From an uncultured Desulfuromonas sp. (GTDB lineage Bacteria > Desulfobacterota > Desulfuromonadia > Desulfuromonadales > Trichloromonadaceae): a stretch of DNA of 12,447 nt. The notes under the pieces were generated by a model. It was not told the origin of the DNA. It saw only the letters and a program-made list of their open reading frames with translations, and searched no databases. Below, in pieces: positions 1 to 6,281 of the stretch. The DNA is taken from assembly GCA_937982495.1 (NCBI GenBank), contig CALJLX010000129.1, positions 1-12,447 on the forward strand. Direction: 5' to 3'. Within the stretch, counting starts at the first letter, position 1, and every line of letters begins with the position of its first letter. The translations under genes were made by a program, and so were the position numbers.

Positions 1-219
1 CTGGCGTTCGATGTTGAGCTTGAGGATTTCTTCTTCCTCGATGCGCCGCAGCGCGAGATGGCCGCTTTCGTCGAGAATCCGTTGCAGGGATTTCTGCCGG
101 TTGATCTGGATGAGGATGTCGGTGTCGACGAAGCCGAAGGCAAGCTCTTTGGCGAGAATGACGCCGACGGTGCTCTTGCCGGCGCCGGGCATGCCGATGA
201 GGGTCAGGTTGGGGCGCAT
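1..219 (-). CDS. Shikimate kinase-family P-loop kinase, N-terminal 73 residues (cut by left window edge)
   Basis: Only the first 73 codons are present; the gene runs off the left edge. The start is the ATG at 219, with an AGGAG ribosome binding site five bases upstream. Visible residues fit the AroK/AroL family, which phosphorylates shikimate in the pathway to chorismate: a Walker A loop GMPGAGKST at 9-17, the DTD motif at 32-34 (the family's magnesium/shikimate aspartates), and an LRRIE segment whose R58 matches the shikimate-binding arginine of known enzymes. The lid and C-terminal part cannot be seen. It lies 54 bp downstream of nagZ on the same strand rather than beside aroB, so it could be a shikimate-kinase-like paralogue with another substrate. 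A hairpin overlaps its ribosome binding site. Kinase fold is confident; the exact substrate is less so. Confidence 0.75.
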   Translation of the reverse strand, partial: MRPNLTLIGMPGAGKSTVGVILAKELAFGFVDTDILIQINRQKSLQRILDESGHLALRRIEEEEILKLNIERQ

Positions 220-226
220 GGAGGCT

Positions 227-261
227 CCTGGGAAAGGGGATGAAATCCATCCTTTCCCAGG
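227..261 (-). promoter_or_regulatory. Intercistronic hairpin overlapping the kinase ribosome binding site
   Basis: The 11-base arms 227-237 and 251-261 are perfectly complementary, with a 13-base loop at 238-250. In the minus-strand transcript the 3' arm contains the AGG of the AGGAG ribosome binding site of the kinase gene that starts at 219. No U-run follows the stem in either direction, so it does not look like a terminator. It could limit translation initiation, couple it to passing ribosomes, or mark an mRNA processing site. These roles are inference. Confidence 0.55.
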
Positions 262-273
262 GGAGCGGGCTTG

Positions 274-1479
274 TCAAGGGGGATCGCCGTCACCGGCGGG
301 GAGGGCGCCTTCGAGCTGTTGGATGCGGCGCCAGGAGGCGTCGATACGGGCCTCGTCGATCACTCCGCGCCGGAGCAGGTCGCGGAGGATGCCGAGGACG
401 CGGGGGACGATCTCTTCGTCGTAGGCGAGGTTGTTGCCGAAAACGAGGATATCGACCCCGGCCAGCACCGCCTTTTCGACCGCCTCGGGCAGGCTGTGCC
501 GGGCGCTGATGGCGGCCATCTGCAGGTCGTCGGAGAGGACCGGCCCGGAAAAGCCGAGTCCCTTGCGCAGCAGGCCGTCGATCACGGCGGGAGAGAGGGT
601 GGCGGGGAGATCCTTGTCGAGTCGGGCGTTGAAGACGTGGGCGGTCATCACCGCGTCGGCCATGCCGGCGGCGATGAGTTCCCGGTAGGGGATGAGCTCG
701 TTCTTGCGCCAGCCGGCGCTGACGTCGGTGAAGCCGAGGTGGGAGTCGGCGCTGGAGCTGCCGTGGCCGGGGAAGTGCTTGAGGCAGGTGAGTATTCCTT
801 CTTGCCGGTGCCCGGCGATATAGGCCCGAGCCTGGGCCGTGACCTTGCCGGGATCGGCGGCGAAGGCGCGGCCGTAGCGGGCGATCACCGGGTTGTCGGG
901 AGTGACCCGCAGGTCGACCACCGGCGCCAGATTGAAATTGATTCCGGCCTCCCTCAGGGTGCGGGCCTGGGCGGCGGCGCGGCGGGTCGTCTCCGCCGGA
1001 TCGTCGATCCGCCCCAGTTCTTCATGGGAGAGGGTCGCGGGAAAACCGTAACGAGGGGAGAGGCGGTTGACCCGCCCGCCTTCCTGGTCGATGGCGATGA
1101 GCAGGGGCCGGCGCGCCTCCCGGCGCAGGCGGTCGGTCAGCGCGCGCAACTGCTCCGGCGCGGCGATGTTGCGGCCATAGGCGCGGCTTGCGAGATCGTA
1201 ATCGAAGAGGATGACGCCGCCGAGGTGATGCTGACGAAGGTCGCGGAGGATGAAATGATCGTCGGCGACCTTCGTGCCGCGAAAGCCGACCATGAGCATC
1301 CGGCCGAGACGTTCGTCGAGGGAGGGTTGCTCGGAGCGGGGTGACGTCGCCGTCGCCGGCAACGAAAAGGCGAGAAACGTCAGGAGGGCAAAGGGGATAA
1401 AACGACGGGCCTGCCCGAGGCAGGCCCGAATATGTCGAAGCGGTGGATGGCGCTGGCGGTCAGGGATGGCAATAGGCAT
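274..1479 (-). CDS. nagZ: Beta-N-acetylhexosaminidase, glycoside hydrolase family 3 (NagZ type)
   Basis: The 401-residue product has the hallmarks of NagZ, which removes N-acetylglucosamine from muropeptides during cell-wall recycling. Visible are AIDQEGGRVNRL at 129-140, KHFPGHG at 234-240 followed by DSH at 245-247 (the family's His/Asp catalytic dyad region), and SDDLQM at 316-321, which holds the nucleophile aspartate. Residues 25-44 (RRFIPFALLTFLAFSLPATA) look like an export signal after an unusually long N-terminal stretch, so the enzyme is probably exported, unlike cytosolic NagZ of E. coli. The ATG at 1479 overlaps the end of the upstream zinc-ribbon gene by 20 bases and has only a weak GAG-type ribosome site. 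A terminator-like hairpin lies within codons 18-25. No ATG, GTG or TTG follows that would keep the signal segment, so I keep this start with moderate certainty. Confidence 0.9.
   Translation of the reverse strand: MPIAIPDRQRHPPLRHIRACLGQARRFIPFALLTFLAFSLPATATSPRSEQPSLDERLGRMLMVGFRGTKVADDHFILRDLRQHHLGGVILFDYDLASRAYGRNIAAPEQLRALTDRLRREARRPLLIAIDQEGGRVNRLSPRYGFPATLSHEELGRIDDPAETTRRAAAQARTLREAGINFNLAPVVDLRVTPDNPVIARYGRAFAADPGKVTAQARAYIAGHRQEGILTCLKHFPGHGSSSADSHLGFTDVSAGWRKNELIPYRELIAAGMADAVMTAHVFNARLDKDLPATLSPAVIDGLLRKGLGFSGPVLSDDLQMAAISARHSLPEAVEKAVLAGVDILVFGNNLAYDEEIVPRVLGILRDLLRRGVIDEARIDASWRRIQQLEGALPAGDGDPP
1398..1428 (-). terminator. Terminator-like hairpin inside the 5' end of nagZ
   Basis: Arms 1406-1415 and 1419-1428 form a perfect 10-bp GC-rich stem (CGGGCCTGCC) with a 3-base loop. 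In the minus-strand transcript the stem is followed directly by UCGUUUUAU. This is the geometry of a weak intrinsic terminator, yet it lies inside the predicted nagZ reading frame, 32 bp past the stop of the zinc-ribbon gene. It could partly end transcription of that gene, so that nagZ depends on read-through or on ribosomes melting the stem. Confidence 0.4.
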
Positions 1480-1636
1480 GCAACGCTCGTTCGAAGCCGC
1501 GCAGACCCTCGATGGTCAGCACCAGGGGGCTGCCGCAGCGGGCGCATTTGCGGATCTTGCCGGGAGAGATGTCGGCAAGGCGTTGGTGGGAGCTGGATTT
1601 GCACTGGGGGCACTCGTAATCAATTGTGAGTTCCAT
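1460..1636 (-). CDS. Small zinc-ribbon protein (58 aa)
   Basis: A 58-residue frame runs from the ATG at 1636 to a TGA at 1460-1462. A GAGGTG ribosome binding site lies five bases before the ATG. The product begins MELTIDYECPQC and carries two CxxC pairs (C9/C12 and C31/C34) separated by 18 residues, the layout of a single zinc ribbon. It resembles small FmdB-like or transcription-factor-like zinc ribbons, but I recognise no specific family. The C-terminus (after about residue 38) is short and includes HAYCHP. It is the first gene of the minus-strand group and overlaps the nagZ start by 20 bases in another frame, which suggests translational coupling. Function is unknown; metal binding and perhaps nucleic-acid or protein contact are inferred from the fold type. 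Confidence 0.8.
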   Translation of the reverse strand: MELTIDYECPQCKSSSHQRLADISPGKIRKCARCGSPLVLTIEGLRGFERALHAYCHP

Positions 1637-1693
1637 GGAGCCACCTCGGGGGAAGGGGGTTGGTGGGATTTGTGATTAGCGAGGTTTAAGATA

Positions 1694-1719
1694 TTGCCAA
1701 AACCATCCCCGTTTGGCAA
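1694..1719. promoter_or_regulatory. 8-bp perfect inverted repeat (possible operator)
   Basis: TTGCCAAA at 1694-1701 and TTTGGCAA at 1712-1719 are perfect inverted repeats with a 10-base spacer. The element lies in the divergent interval between the zinc-ribbon and YkgJ genes. The 26-base span suits a dimeric regulator binding on successive helical turns, but no T-run follows. No regulator can be named from the sequence. Confidence 0.4.
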
Positions 1720-1737
1720 GCACAATCTGCAGGTATT

Positions 1738-1751
1738 ATTTCGCGCGAAAT
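1738..1751. promoter_or_regulatory. 14-bp perfect palindrome ATTTCGCGCGAAAT
   Basis: A gapless 14-bp palindrome lies in the divergent intergenic region, about 38 bp upstream of the -35 box of the YkgJ promoter. Its AT arms and CGCGCG core resemble a protein-binding site more than an RNA element. The assigned role is inference. Confidence 0.4.
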
Positions 1752-1788
1752 CCCCGGAGTGTAAAAGGAAAAAGACGCGTCGCCATGG

Positions 1789-1816
1789 TTGTCAGACCGC
1801 AGCCTGCCGCTATCAT
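1789..1816 (+). promoter_or_regulatory. Sigma-70-like promoter for the YkgJ-family gene
   Basis: TTGTCA at 1789-1794 (one mismatch to TTGACA), a 16-base spacer and TATCAT at 1811-1816 (one mismatch to TATAAT). The predicted start of transcription is near 1823, leaving a leader of about 38 bases before the ATG at 1861. A 7-bp inverted repeat (TTAAAAC at 1819-1825, GTTTTAA at 1833-1839) covers the likely start site and could be an operator. Confidence 0.6.
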
Positions 1817-1860
1817 TATTAAAACGGTTTTTGTTTTAAGTGTGCTCACCAGGAGGCGCT

Positions 1861-2565
1861 ATGACGGCGGATTTTGATGTGCGGCGATACCGGGAGAAGA
1901 TTCAGGAGATGGTCATGGAACGCCTTTCTGTTCCGGCCGGAGAGCTCGATCTCAAGGGATTGATGGGGGAGATCGTCGCGACGGCCGAGAGCGAACTGGC
2001 CGAACATCTGAGCGATGACGGAGAACTCGCCTGTCGGGCCGGTTGCGGAACCTGCTGCATGCTCAATGTCGCCGTTCTTTTTCCCGAGGTGGTGGCCATC
2101 GTCGATTATGTGCTAGAATCCTGGCCGCCCGATCGGTTGCGCACGCTGGTCCGGCGCCTCGACCAGCTCTGTCGCCGGGTCGCCGGACTCGACGACGAGG
2201 CGCGCCTGGCCCTGCGCGAGTTTTGCGCTTTTCTCGACGAGCAGGGGGCCTGCGCCATCTATCCGGTGCGCCCCCTGATCTGCCGGTCGGTGACCTCGAC
2301 GGACGCGGAGCGTTGCCGGGAAGTGCTCGACGAGCCCTGGCCCGGCGCGGCGCGGCCGGTGCTCATGCACTTGACCCAGAAAGATCTGATGGAGGCGACC
2401 TTCATCGGTCTGGGGAATGCCCTCGAAGAGTCCTGGTTCGATTCCCGCAGCGGGCAGTTGACCGTTGGCGTGCAGCAACTGCTGGAAAACCCCCGACTCA
2501 AGGAACACTTCCTGGCAAAAAGACCGGTGTGGGACGAAATCCCCGGCGGAGGTTCCGTTTTTTAA
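1861..2565 (+). CDS. YkgJ-family cysteine cluster protein
   Basis: The start is the ATG at 1861, behind an AGGAGG site (1851-1856); a GTG at 1840 in frame lacks this spacing. The 234-residue product has the cysteine pattern of the YkgJ/CxxCxxCC family, thought to chelate zinc or an iron-sulfur centre: C58, C62, C65 and C66 in a CRAGCGTCC motif, then C122, and C131 and C141 in the typical GACAIYPVRPLICRS block, plus C152. It has no signal peptide or membrane segment and is probably cytosolic. The first 50 residues and the C-terminal 70 residues lack cysteines and look like flanking helical regions. It has its own strong promoter and lies 136 bp before an alpha/beta hydrolase gene. Biochemical role is not established for this family as far as I know. 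Confidence 0.85.
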   Translation: MTADFDVRRYREKIQEMVMERLSVPAGELDLKGLMGEIVATAESELAEHLSDDGELACRAGCGTCCMLNVAVLFPEVVAIVDYVLESWPPDRLRTLVRRLDQLCRRVAGLDDEARLALREFCAFLDEQGACAIYPVRPLICRSVTSTDAERCREVLDEPWPGAARPVLMHLTQKDLMEATFIGLGNALEESWFDSRSGQLTVGVQQLLENPRLKEHFLAKRPVWDEIPGGGSVF

Positions 2566-2594
2566 GCGGGTTTCAGCCAAGAGGCCTAACCGCC

Positions 2595-2609
2595 CCCTTT
2601 TGAAAAGGG
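2595..2609. other. Short palindrome after the YkgJ-family gene
   Basis: CCCTTTT and AAAAGGG flank a single central G in the 136-bp gap between the YkgJ and hydrolase genes. There is no U-run, so it is a poor terminator candidate. It could form a short stem or bind a protein. Little more can be said. Confidence 0.25.
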
Positions 2610-2653
2610 TGTATGCGCCGGTTGCGATCGGCCTTTATCGTATTTTTGAATTT

Positions 2654-2683
2654 TGCCGAACCTGAGACTTGTCCGGTTCGGCA
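2654..2683 (+). promoter_or_regulatory. 9-bp hairpin in the leader of the alpha/beta hydrolase gene
   Basis: TGCCGAACC at 2654-2662 pairs perfectly with GGTTCGGCA at 2675-2683 around a 12-base loop. It ends seven bases before the AAGGAG ribosome site of the hydrolase gene. Flanking T-rich sequence lies on the 5' side only, so termination of plus-strand transcripts is unlikely. It could shape translation or bind a regulator. Confidence 0.4.
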
Positions 2684-2701
2684 TCCACCAAGGAGATTAT
2701 C

Positions 2702-3499
2702 ATGCACGCACAAATCAACGGCATTCGCCTGGCTTACGACGACCTGGGGCAGGGGCTGCCGGTCATGCTCATTCACGGTTTCCCCCTCTGCCGGAAGATG
2801 TGGCGCCCGCAAGCCGAGGCCCTGGTCGCCGCCGGGTATCGGGTGATTCTCCCCGATCTGCGCGGCTTCGGCGACAGCGAGGCGGGAACGGTGCCCGGTT
2901 CGACGGATCTTTTGGCCGACGATCTGGCGGCTCTCCTCGATCATCTCGGCATCGAACGGGCGGTGGTCGGGGGGATGTCCATGGGCGGTTACTTGCTGCT
3001 CAATCTCCTCGCCCGGCATCCCCGGCGCCTGTCCGCTGCCTGCTTCATCGTCACCCGCGCCGACGCCGACGACGAGACGGCCCGGGGCAAGCGCAACCAT
3101 CTCATCGCGGAGATCGAAAAGGGTAACCCCGGCGCCGTGCCGAGCGCCTTCATCCCGCTCCTTTTCGCGCCGGAGACGGCGGCGCACCGACCGGAGTTTC
3201 TTGCGGAGGCGCGCGCCTGGATCGAGGCGACCGCTCCCGCCGGGTTGGTCCTCGGCCTGCAAGCGATCCGCGACCGCGGCGATTCCCTGGCGCTGTTGCC
3301 GCAGCTGAAACTGCCCGCCCTGGTTATCGGCGCCCTCGAAGACAAGGCTATTCCACCAGATAAATCGGCGGCGTTGGCCGAGGCTCTGCCCGGCGCCGTT
3401 CTGCGCCTGATCGGCGGGGCCGGGCACATGGTCAATATGGAGGAGCCGGCGGCCTTCAACGGCGCGCTGCTTGATTTCCTCGCCGGCATCACGCCCTGA
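2702..3499 (+). CDS. Alpha/beta-fold hydrolase
   Basis: The ATG at 2702 follows an AAGGAG site (2690-2695) with a six-base spacer. The 265-residue product is a compact alpha/beta hydrolase: oxyanion-hole region LIHGFPL at 23-29, the loop LPDLRGFGDS at 50-59, nucleophile elbow GMSMGG at 91-96 with S93, probable acid D214 in LEDKAIP, and catalytic H242 in GAGHMVNMEEP. There is no signal peptide, so it is probably cytosolic. The sequence resembles esterase, haloperoxidase-like and 3-oxoadipate enol-lactonase-like members, but substrate cannot be read from these motifs. It lies between the YkgJ gene and clpS with gaps of 136 and 101 bp, so it may be transcribed alone or with its upstream neighbour. 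Confidence 0.88.
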   Translation: MHAQINGIRLAYDDLGQGLPVMLIHGFPLCRKMWRPQAEALVAAGYRVILPDLRGFGDSEAGTVPGSTDLLADDLAALLDHLGIERAVVGGMSMGGYLLLNLLARHPRRLSAACFIVTRADADDETARGKRNHLIAEIEKGNPGAVPSAFIPLLFAPETAAHRPEFLAEARAWIEATAPAGLVLGLQAIRDRGDSLALLPQLKLPALVIGALEDKAIPPDKSAALAEALPGAVLRLIGGAGHMVNMEEPAAFNGALLDFLAGITP

Positions 3500-3529
3500 G
3501 GGGATCGGCGCTTGAGCCGCAGTCGGACG

Positions 3530-3559
3530 TTGGCGGTGGCGCGGCACTTGTGCTAGGAT
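3530..3559 (+). promoter_or_regulatory. Possible promoter for clpS-clpA-aat
   Basis: TTGGCG at 3530-3535, an 18-base spacer and TAGGAT at 3554-3559, preceded by TG at 3551-3552 (extended -10). It lies between the hydrolase stop and the clpS start, with a predicted leader of about 35 bases. The match is moderate. Confidence 0.4.
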
Positions 3560-3600
3560 CGAAATCAGTTCATCGCGATTCAAGAACGGAGCCTTCATCT

Positions 3601-3915
3601 GTGACCGAGCAAGTACCAGCGGGGGGAACCCGGGCGGCGGAGGAAAGCCGTGCCAAGACGGGTTCTCCCCCGCTCTTTCGGGTGATCATGCATAACGACG
3701 ATTTCACCAGCATGGAGTTCGTGGTGGAGATGCTGGAGAAAATCTTTCACAAGCCGCCGACCGAGGCCAACCAGATCATGCTCAATATCCATTTCAAAGG
3801 GATGGGCATCTGCGGCATCTTTCCGGCGGAGATCGCCGAAACCAAGATCGACCGGGTGCATGCCCGGGCACGAAGCGAGGGATTCCCGCTGCGCTGCAGC
3901 ATGGAACCGGCCTGA
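3601..3915 (+). CDS. clpS: ClpS, adaptor of the ClpAP protease
   Basis: The start is a GTG at 3601 with CGGAG nine bases upstream, giving 104 residues, the usual ClpS size. ClpS binds proteins with N-terminal Leu, Phe, Tyr or Trp and hands them to ClpA. The flexible N-terminal tail (about 1-24), which in known ClpS enters the ClpA pore, is followed by the core FRVIMHNDDFTSMEFVVEML. N32, D33 and D34 correspond to pocket residues that hold the alpha-amino group, M38 falls in the gate region, and H64 in NIHFKGMGICGIFPAEIAE is the conserved pocket histidine. All key residues are present, so it should be active. clpA follows 61 bp downstream, with a GC-rich palindrome in the gap. Confidence 0.95.
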   Translation: MTEQVPAGGTRAAEESRAKTGSPPLFRVIMHNDDFTSMEFVVEMLEKIFHKPPTEANQIMLNIHFKGMGICGIFPAEIAETKIDRVHARARSEGFPLRCSMEPA

Positions 3916-3940
3916 CCGTTTTTGTGCTTTTCGTAGTTCA

Positions 3941-3954
3941 CCGCCCGCGGGCGG
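3941..3954. promoter_or_regulatory. 14-bp GC palindrome between clpS and clpA
   Basis: CCGCCCGCGGGCGG is a perfect palindrome that ends nine bases before the AAGGA ribosome site of clpA. No U-run follows. As RNA it could fold into a stable short hairpin that alters the clpA to clpS ratio. This is inference. Confidence 0.35.
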
Positions 3955-3976
3955 GACGGCAAAAAGGATGTAACGC

Positions 3977-6232
3977 ATGTTCAATCAGGATGTACAGATC
4001 GCTTTTTCCCTGGCGGTACGGGAAGCCCAACGTCGCCGCCACGAATACCTGACGACCGAGCATGTGCTCTACGCCATCCTCTTCGAGGACAAGGGGCAGG
4101 AGGTGCTGGTCAGCTGCGGCGGGGATATCCAGGGGCTGCGAAGCGTTCTCGAGGAATTTTTCGACAAGCAACTGGAGGCGGTTCCCGTCAGCGACGATTT
4201 CGTGCCCGAACAGACCGTCGGTTTGCAGCGGGTCTTGCAGCGCACCGTGGTGCACATGCACGCGGCGGGCAAGAAGGATGTCGGCCTCGGCGATCTGCTG
4301 GCGGCGATGCTCGAAGAAAAAAATTCCCACGCCGCCCACTTCCTCGAAGCCCAGGGCATCCGCCGTCTCGACGTTCTCAACTTCATCTCCCATGGGGTTT
4401 CCAAGGTGCCCCGCGAAACGGCGAGTTCGGACGGCGCCGCGCCCGGCAAGACCAAGGAAGGCGCGCCGAGTCCTGCCAAGGGGGCGCCCTCCCGCGATCC
4501 CCTGGAACTCTACACCGTCAACCTGGTGCAGCGCGCCCGGGAAGGGAAGATCGATCCCCTCATCGGCCGCGACCGGGAGCTGACCCGCACCATCCAGGTG
4601 CTCTGTCGGCGGCGCAAGAACAATCCCCTCTATGTCGGCGATCCCGGGGTCGGCAAGACCGCCATCGCCGAAGGTCTGGCCCTGCTCCTGGAACGGGGGG
4701 AGGTCCCCGATCTGCTCAAGGGGAACGAGATCTATACCCTCGATCTCGGCGCGCTGCTGGCCGGCACCAAGTTTCGCGGCGATTTCGAGGAGCGGCTCAA
4801 GGCGGTCATGGCCGCCCTGCGCAAGAAACCCGAGGCGATTCTCTTCATCGACGAAATCCATACCATCGTCGGCGCCGGGGCGACCAGCGGCGGCTCCCTC
4901 GATGCCTCCAACATCCTCAAGCCGGTGCTGGCCACCGGCGAGCTGCGCTGCATCGGCTCGACCACCTTCGAGGAATACAAGAATCTCTTCGACAAGGATC
5001 GCGCCCTCTCCCGGCGTTTCCAGAAGATCGACATCGTCGAGCCGAGCGTCGAGGATACGGTCGCTATCCTGCGCGGCCTGAAGAGCTACTACGAAGAGCA
5101 CCACGGCGTCGTCTACACCGAGGACGCCCTGCGGGCGGCGGCCGAGCTCTCGGCCCGGCACATCAATTTCCGCCAGCTGCCGGACAAGGCCATCGACGTC
5201 ATCGACGAGGTCGGCGCCGTCTTCCGCATCAACCAGCGCGCCGGCGCCGTCGTCGAGGTCGCCGATATCGAGGCGGTGGTGGCCTCGATGGCGCGCATCC
5301 CGGCGCGCAGCGTTTCCAGCTCCGACCGCAAGCGCTTGCGTCATCTGGCGCGGGACCTCAAGCGTCAGGTCTTCGGCCAGGACCCGGCGGTGGATGCCCT
5401 CTGTCAGGCGATTCTCCGCTCCCGGGCCGGACTCGGTCATCCCGAGAAGCCGGTCGGCTCCTTCCTCTTCACCGGTCCCACCGGGGTCGGCAAGACCGAG
5501 GTCGCCCGGCAACTGGCGGCGCAGCTGGGGGTGGAGTTCATCCGCTTCGACATGAGCGAGTACATGGAAAAACATTCGGTGGCGCGGCTCATCGGCGCGC
5601 CGCCCGGCTACGTCGGCTTCGATCAGGGCGGGCTGCTGACCGACGCGGTGGTGAAGACCCCCTACGCCGTGCTCCTCCTCGACGAGATCGAAAAGGCCCA
5701 TCCCGATCTCTTCAGCATCCTGTTGCAGGTCATGGATCACGGCACCCTCACCGACAACAACGGCAAGAAGGCCGACTTCCGCAACGTCGTGCTGATCATG
5801 ACCAGCAACGCCGGGGCGCGGGAGATGAGCGCCAACCCCATCGGCTTCGGCACTCCCGAACGAAGCGGCTTCAAGCAGGCGGTGGACAAAACCTTTTCCC
5901 CGGAGTTCCGCAACCGGCTCGATGCCATCATTCCCTTCCGGGCGCTGGATGAGGCGATCATCCTCCGCATCGTCGACAAGTTCCTCGACGAGCTGCGCGG
6001 TCGTCTGGCCGACTCGGCCGTCACCCTGAAGATTTCCGCCGCCGCCCGCGCCCATCTGGCGCGCAAGGGCTACGACCCGGTCTACGGGGCACGCCCTCTG
6101 GCGCGGCTGATCCAGACGGCGATCAGCGACGTCCTCGCCGGCGAGCTCCTTTTCGGCCGTCTCAGCGACGGCGGCGAGGTGCGCATCGGTCTGCGCGCCG
6201 GCGAGCTGACCTTCGCCTACGGTCCCTGCTGA
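3977..6232 (+). CDS. clpA: ClpA, AAA+ unfoldase of the ClpAP protease
   Basis: The 751-residue product has full ClpA architecture. The Clp N domain (about 1-140), where ClpS docks, is followed by a linker rich in Ala, Pro, Gly and Lys (about 145-175). AAA1 has Walker A GDPGVGKT at 221-228, Walker B LFIDE at 289-293 and SRRF at 345-348. AAA2 has Walker A GPTGVGKT at 500-507, Walker B LLLDE at 566-570, FRNRLD at 644-649 and sensor-2 GARPL at 704-708. The tripeptide IGF at 622-624 sits where E. coli ClpA has IGL, the loop that docks on ClpP. No long middle coiled-coil domain of the ClpB/ClpC kind is present, which supports ClpA. AAGGA lies eight bases before the ATG. clpP is not in the window. 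Confidence 0.96.
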   Translation: MFNQDVQIAFSLAVREAQRRRHEYLTTEHVLYAILFEDKGQEVLVSCGGDIQGLRSVLEEFFDKQLEAVPVSDDFVPEQTVGLQRVLQRTVVHMHAAGKKDVGLGDLLAAMLEEKNSHAAHFLEAQGIRRLDVLNFISHGVSKVPRETASSDGAAPGKTKEGAPSPAKGAPSRDPLELYTVNLVQRAREGKIDPLIGRDRELTRTIQVLCRRRKNNPLYVGDPGVGKTAIAEGLALLLERGEVPDLLKGNEIYTLDLGALLAGTKFRGDFEERLKAVMAALRKKPEAILFIDEIHTIVGAGATSGGSLDASNILKPVLATGELRCIGSTTFEEYKNLFDKDRALSRRFQKIDIVEPSVEDTVAILRGLKSYYEEHHGVVYTEDALRAAAELSARHINFRQLPDKAIDVIDEVGAVFRINQRAGAVVEVADIEAVVASMARIPARSVSSSDRKRLRHLARDLKRQVFGQDPAVDALCQAILRSRAGLGHPEKPVGSFLFTGPTGVGKTEVARQLAAQLGVEFIRFDMSEYMEKHSVARLIGAPPGYVGFDQGGLLTDAVVKTPYAVLLLDEIEKAHPDLFSILLQVMDHGTLTDNNGKKADFRNVVLIMTSNAGAREMSANPIGFGTPERSGFKQAVDKTFSPEFRNRLDAIIPFRALDEAIILRIVDKFLDELRGRLADSAVTLKISAAARAHLARKGYDPVYGARPLARLIQTAISDVLAGELLFGRLSDGGEVRIGLRAGELTFAYGPC

Positions 6233-6281
6233 TGATTTTAGCCGTCGGTCGGTCGGCGCTTCCAGTGCGGGAGCGCTGACC

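Noticed and set aside
271..1344. Long plus-strand open frame opposite nagZ
   Set aside because: It is a low-complexity Gly/Ala/Glu-rich shadow typical of GC-rich DNA opposite a real gene; nagZ has clear family motifs.
1640..1720. Sigma-70 promoter for the zinc-ribbon gene on the minus strand
   Set aside because: A TTGCCA candidate exists, but at 17-base spacing the -10 matches only three of six positions; not strong enough to list.
1714..1731. Possible sigma-54 promoter (TGGC ... TGCA) in the divergent region
   Set aside because: The distance between the GG and GC elements is two bases too long for the -24/-12 pattern.
3938..6055. 705-residue minus-strand open frame opposite clpA
   Set aside because: No family motif, composition typical of an antisense shadow, and clpA on the other strand is certain.
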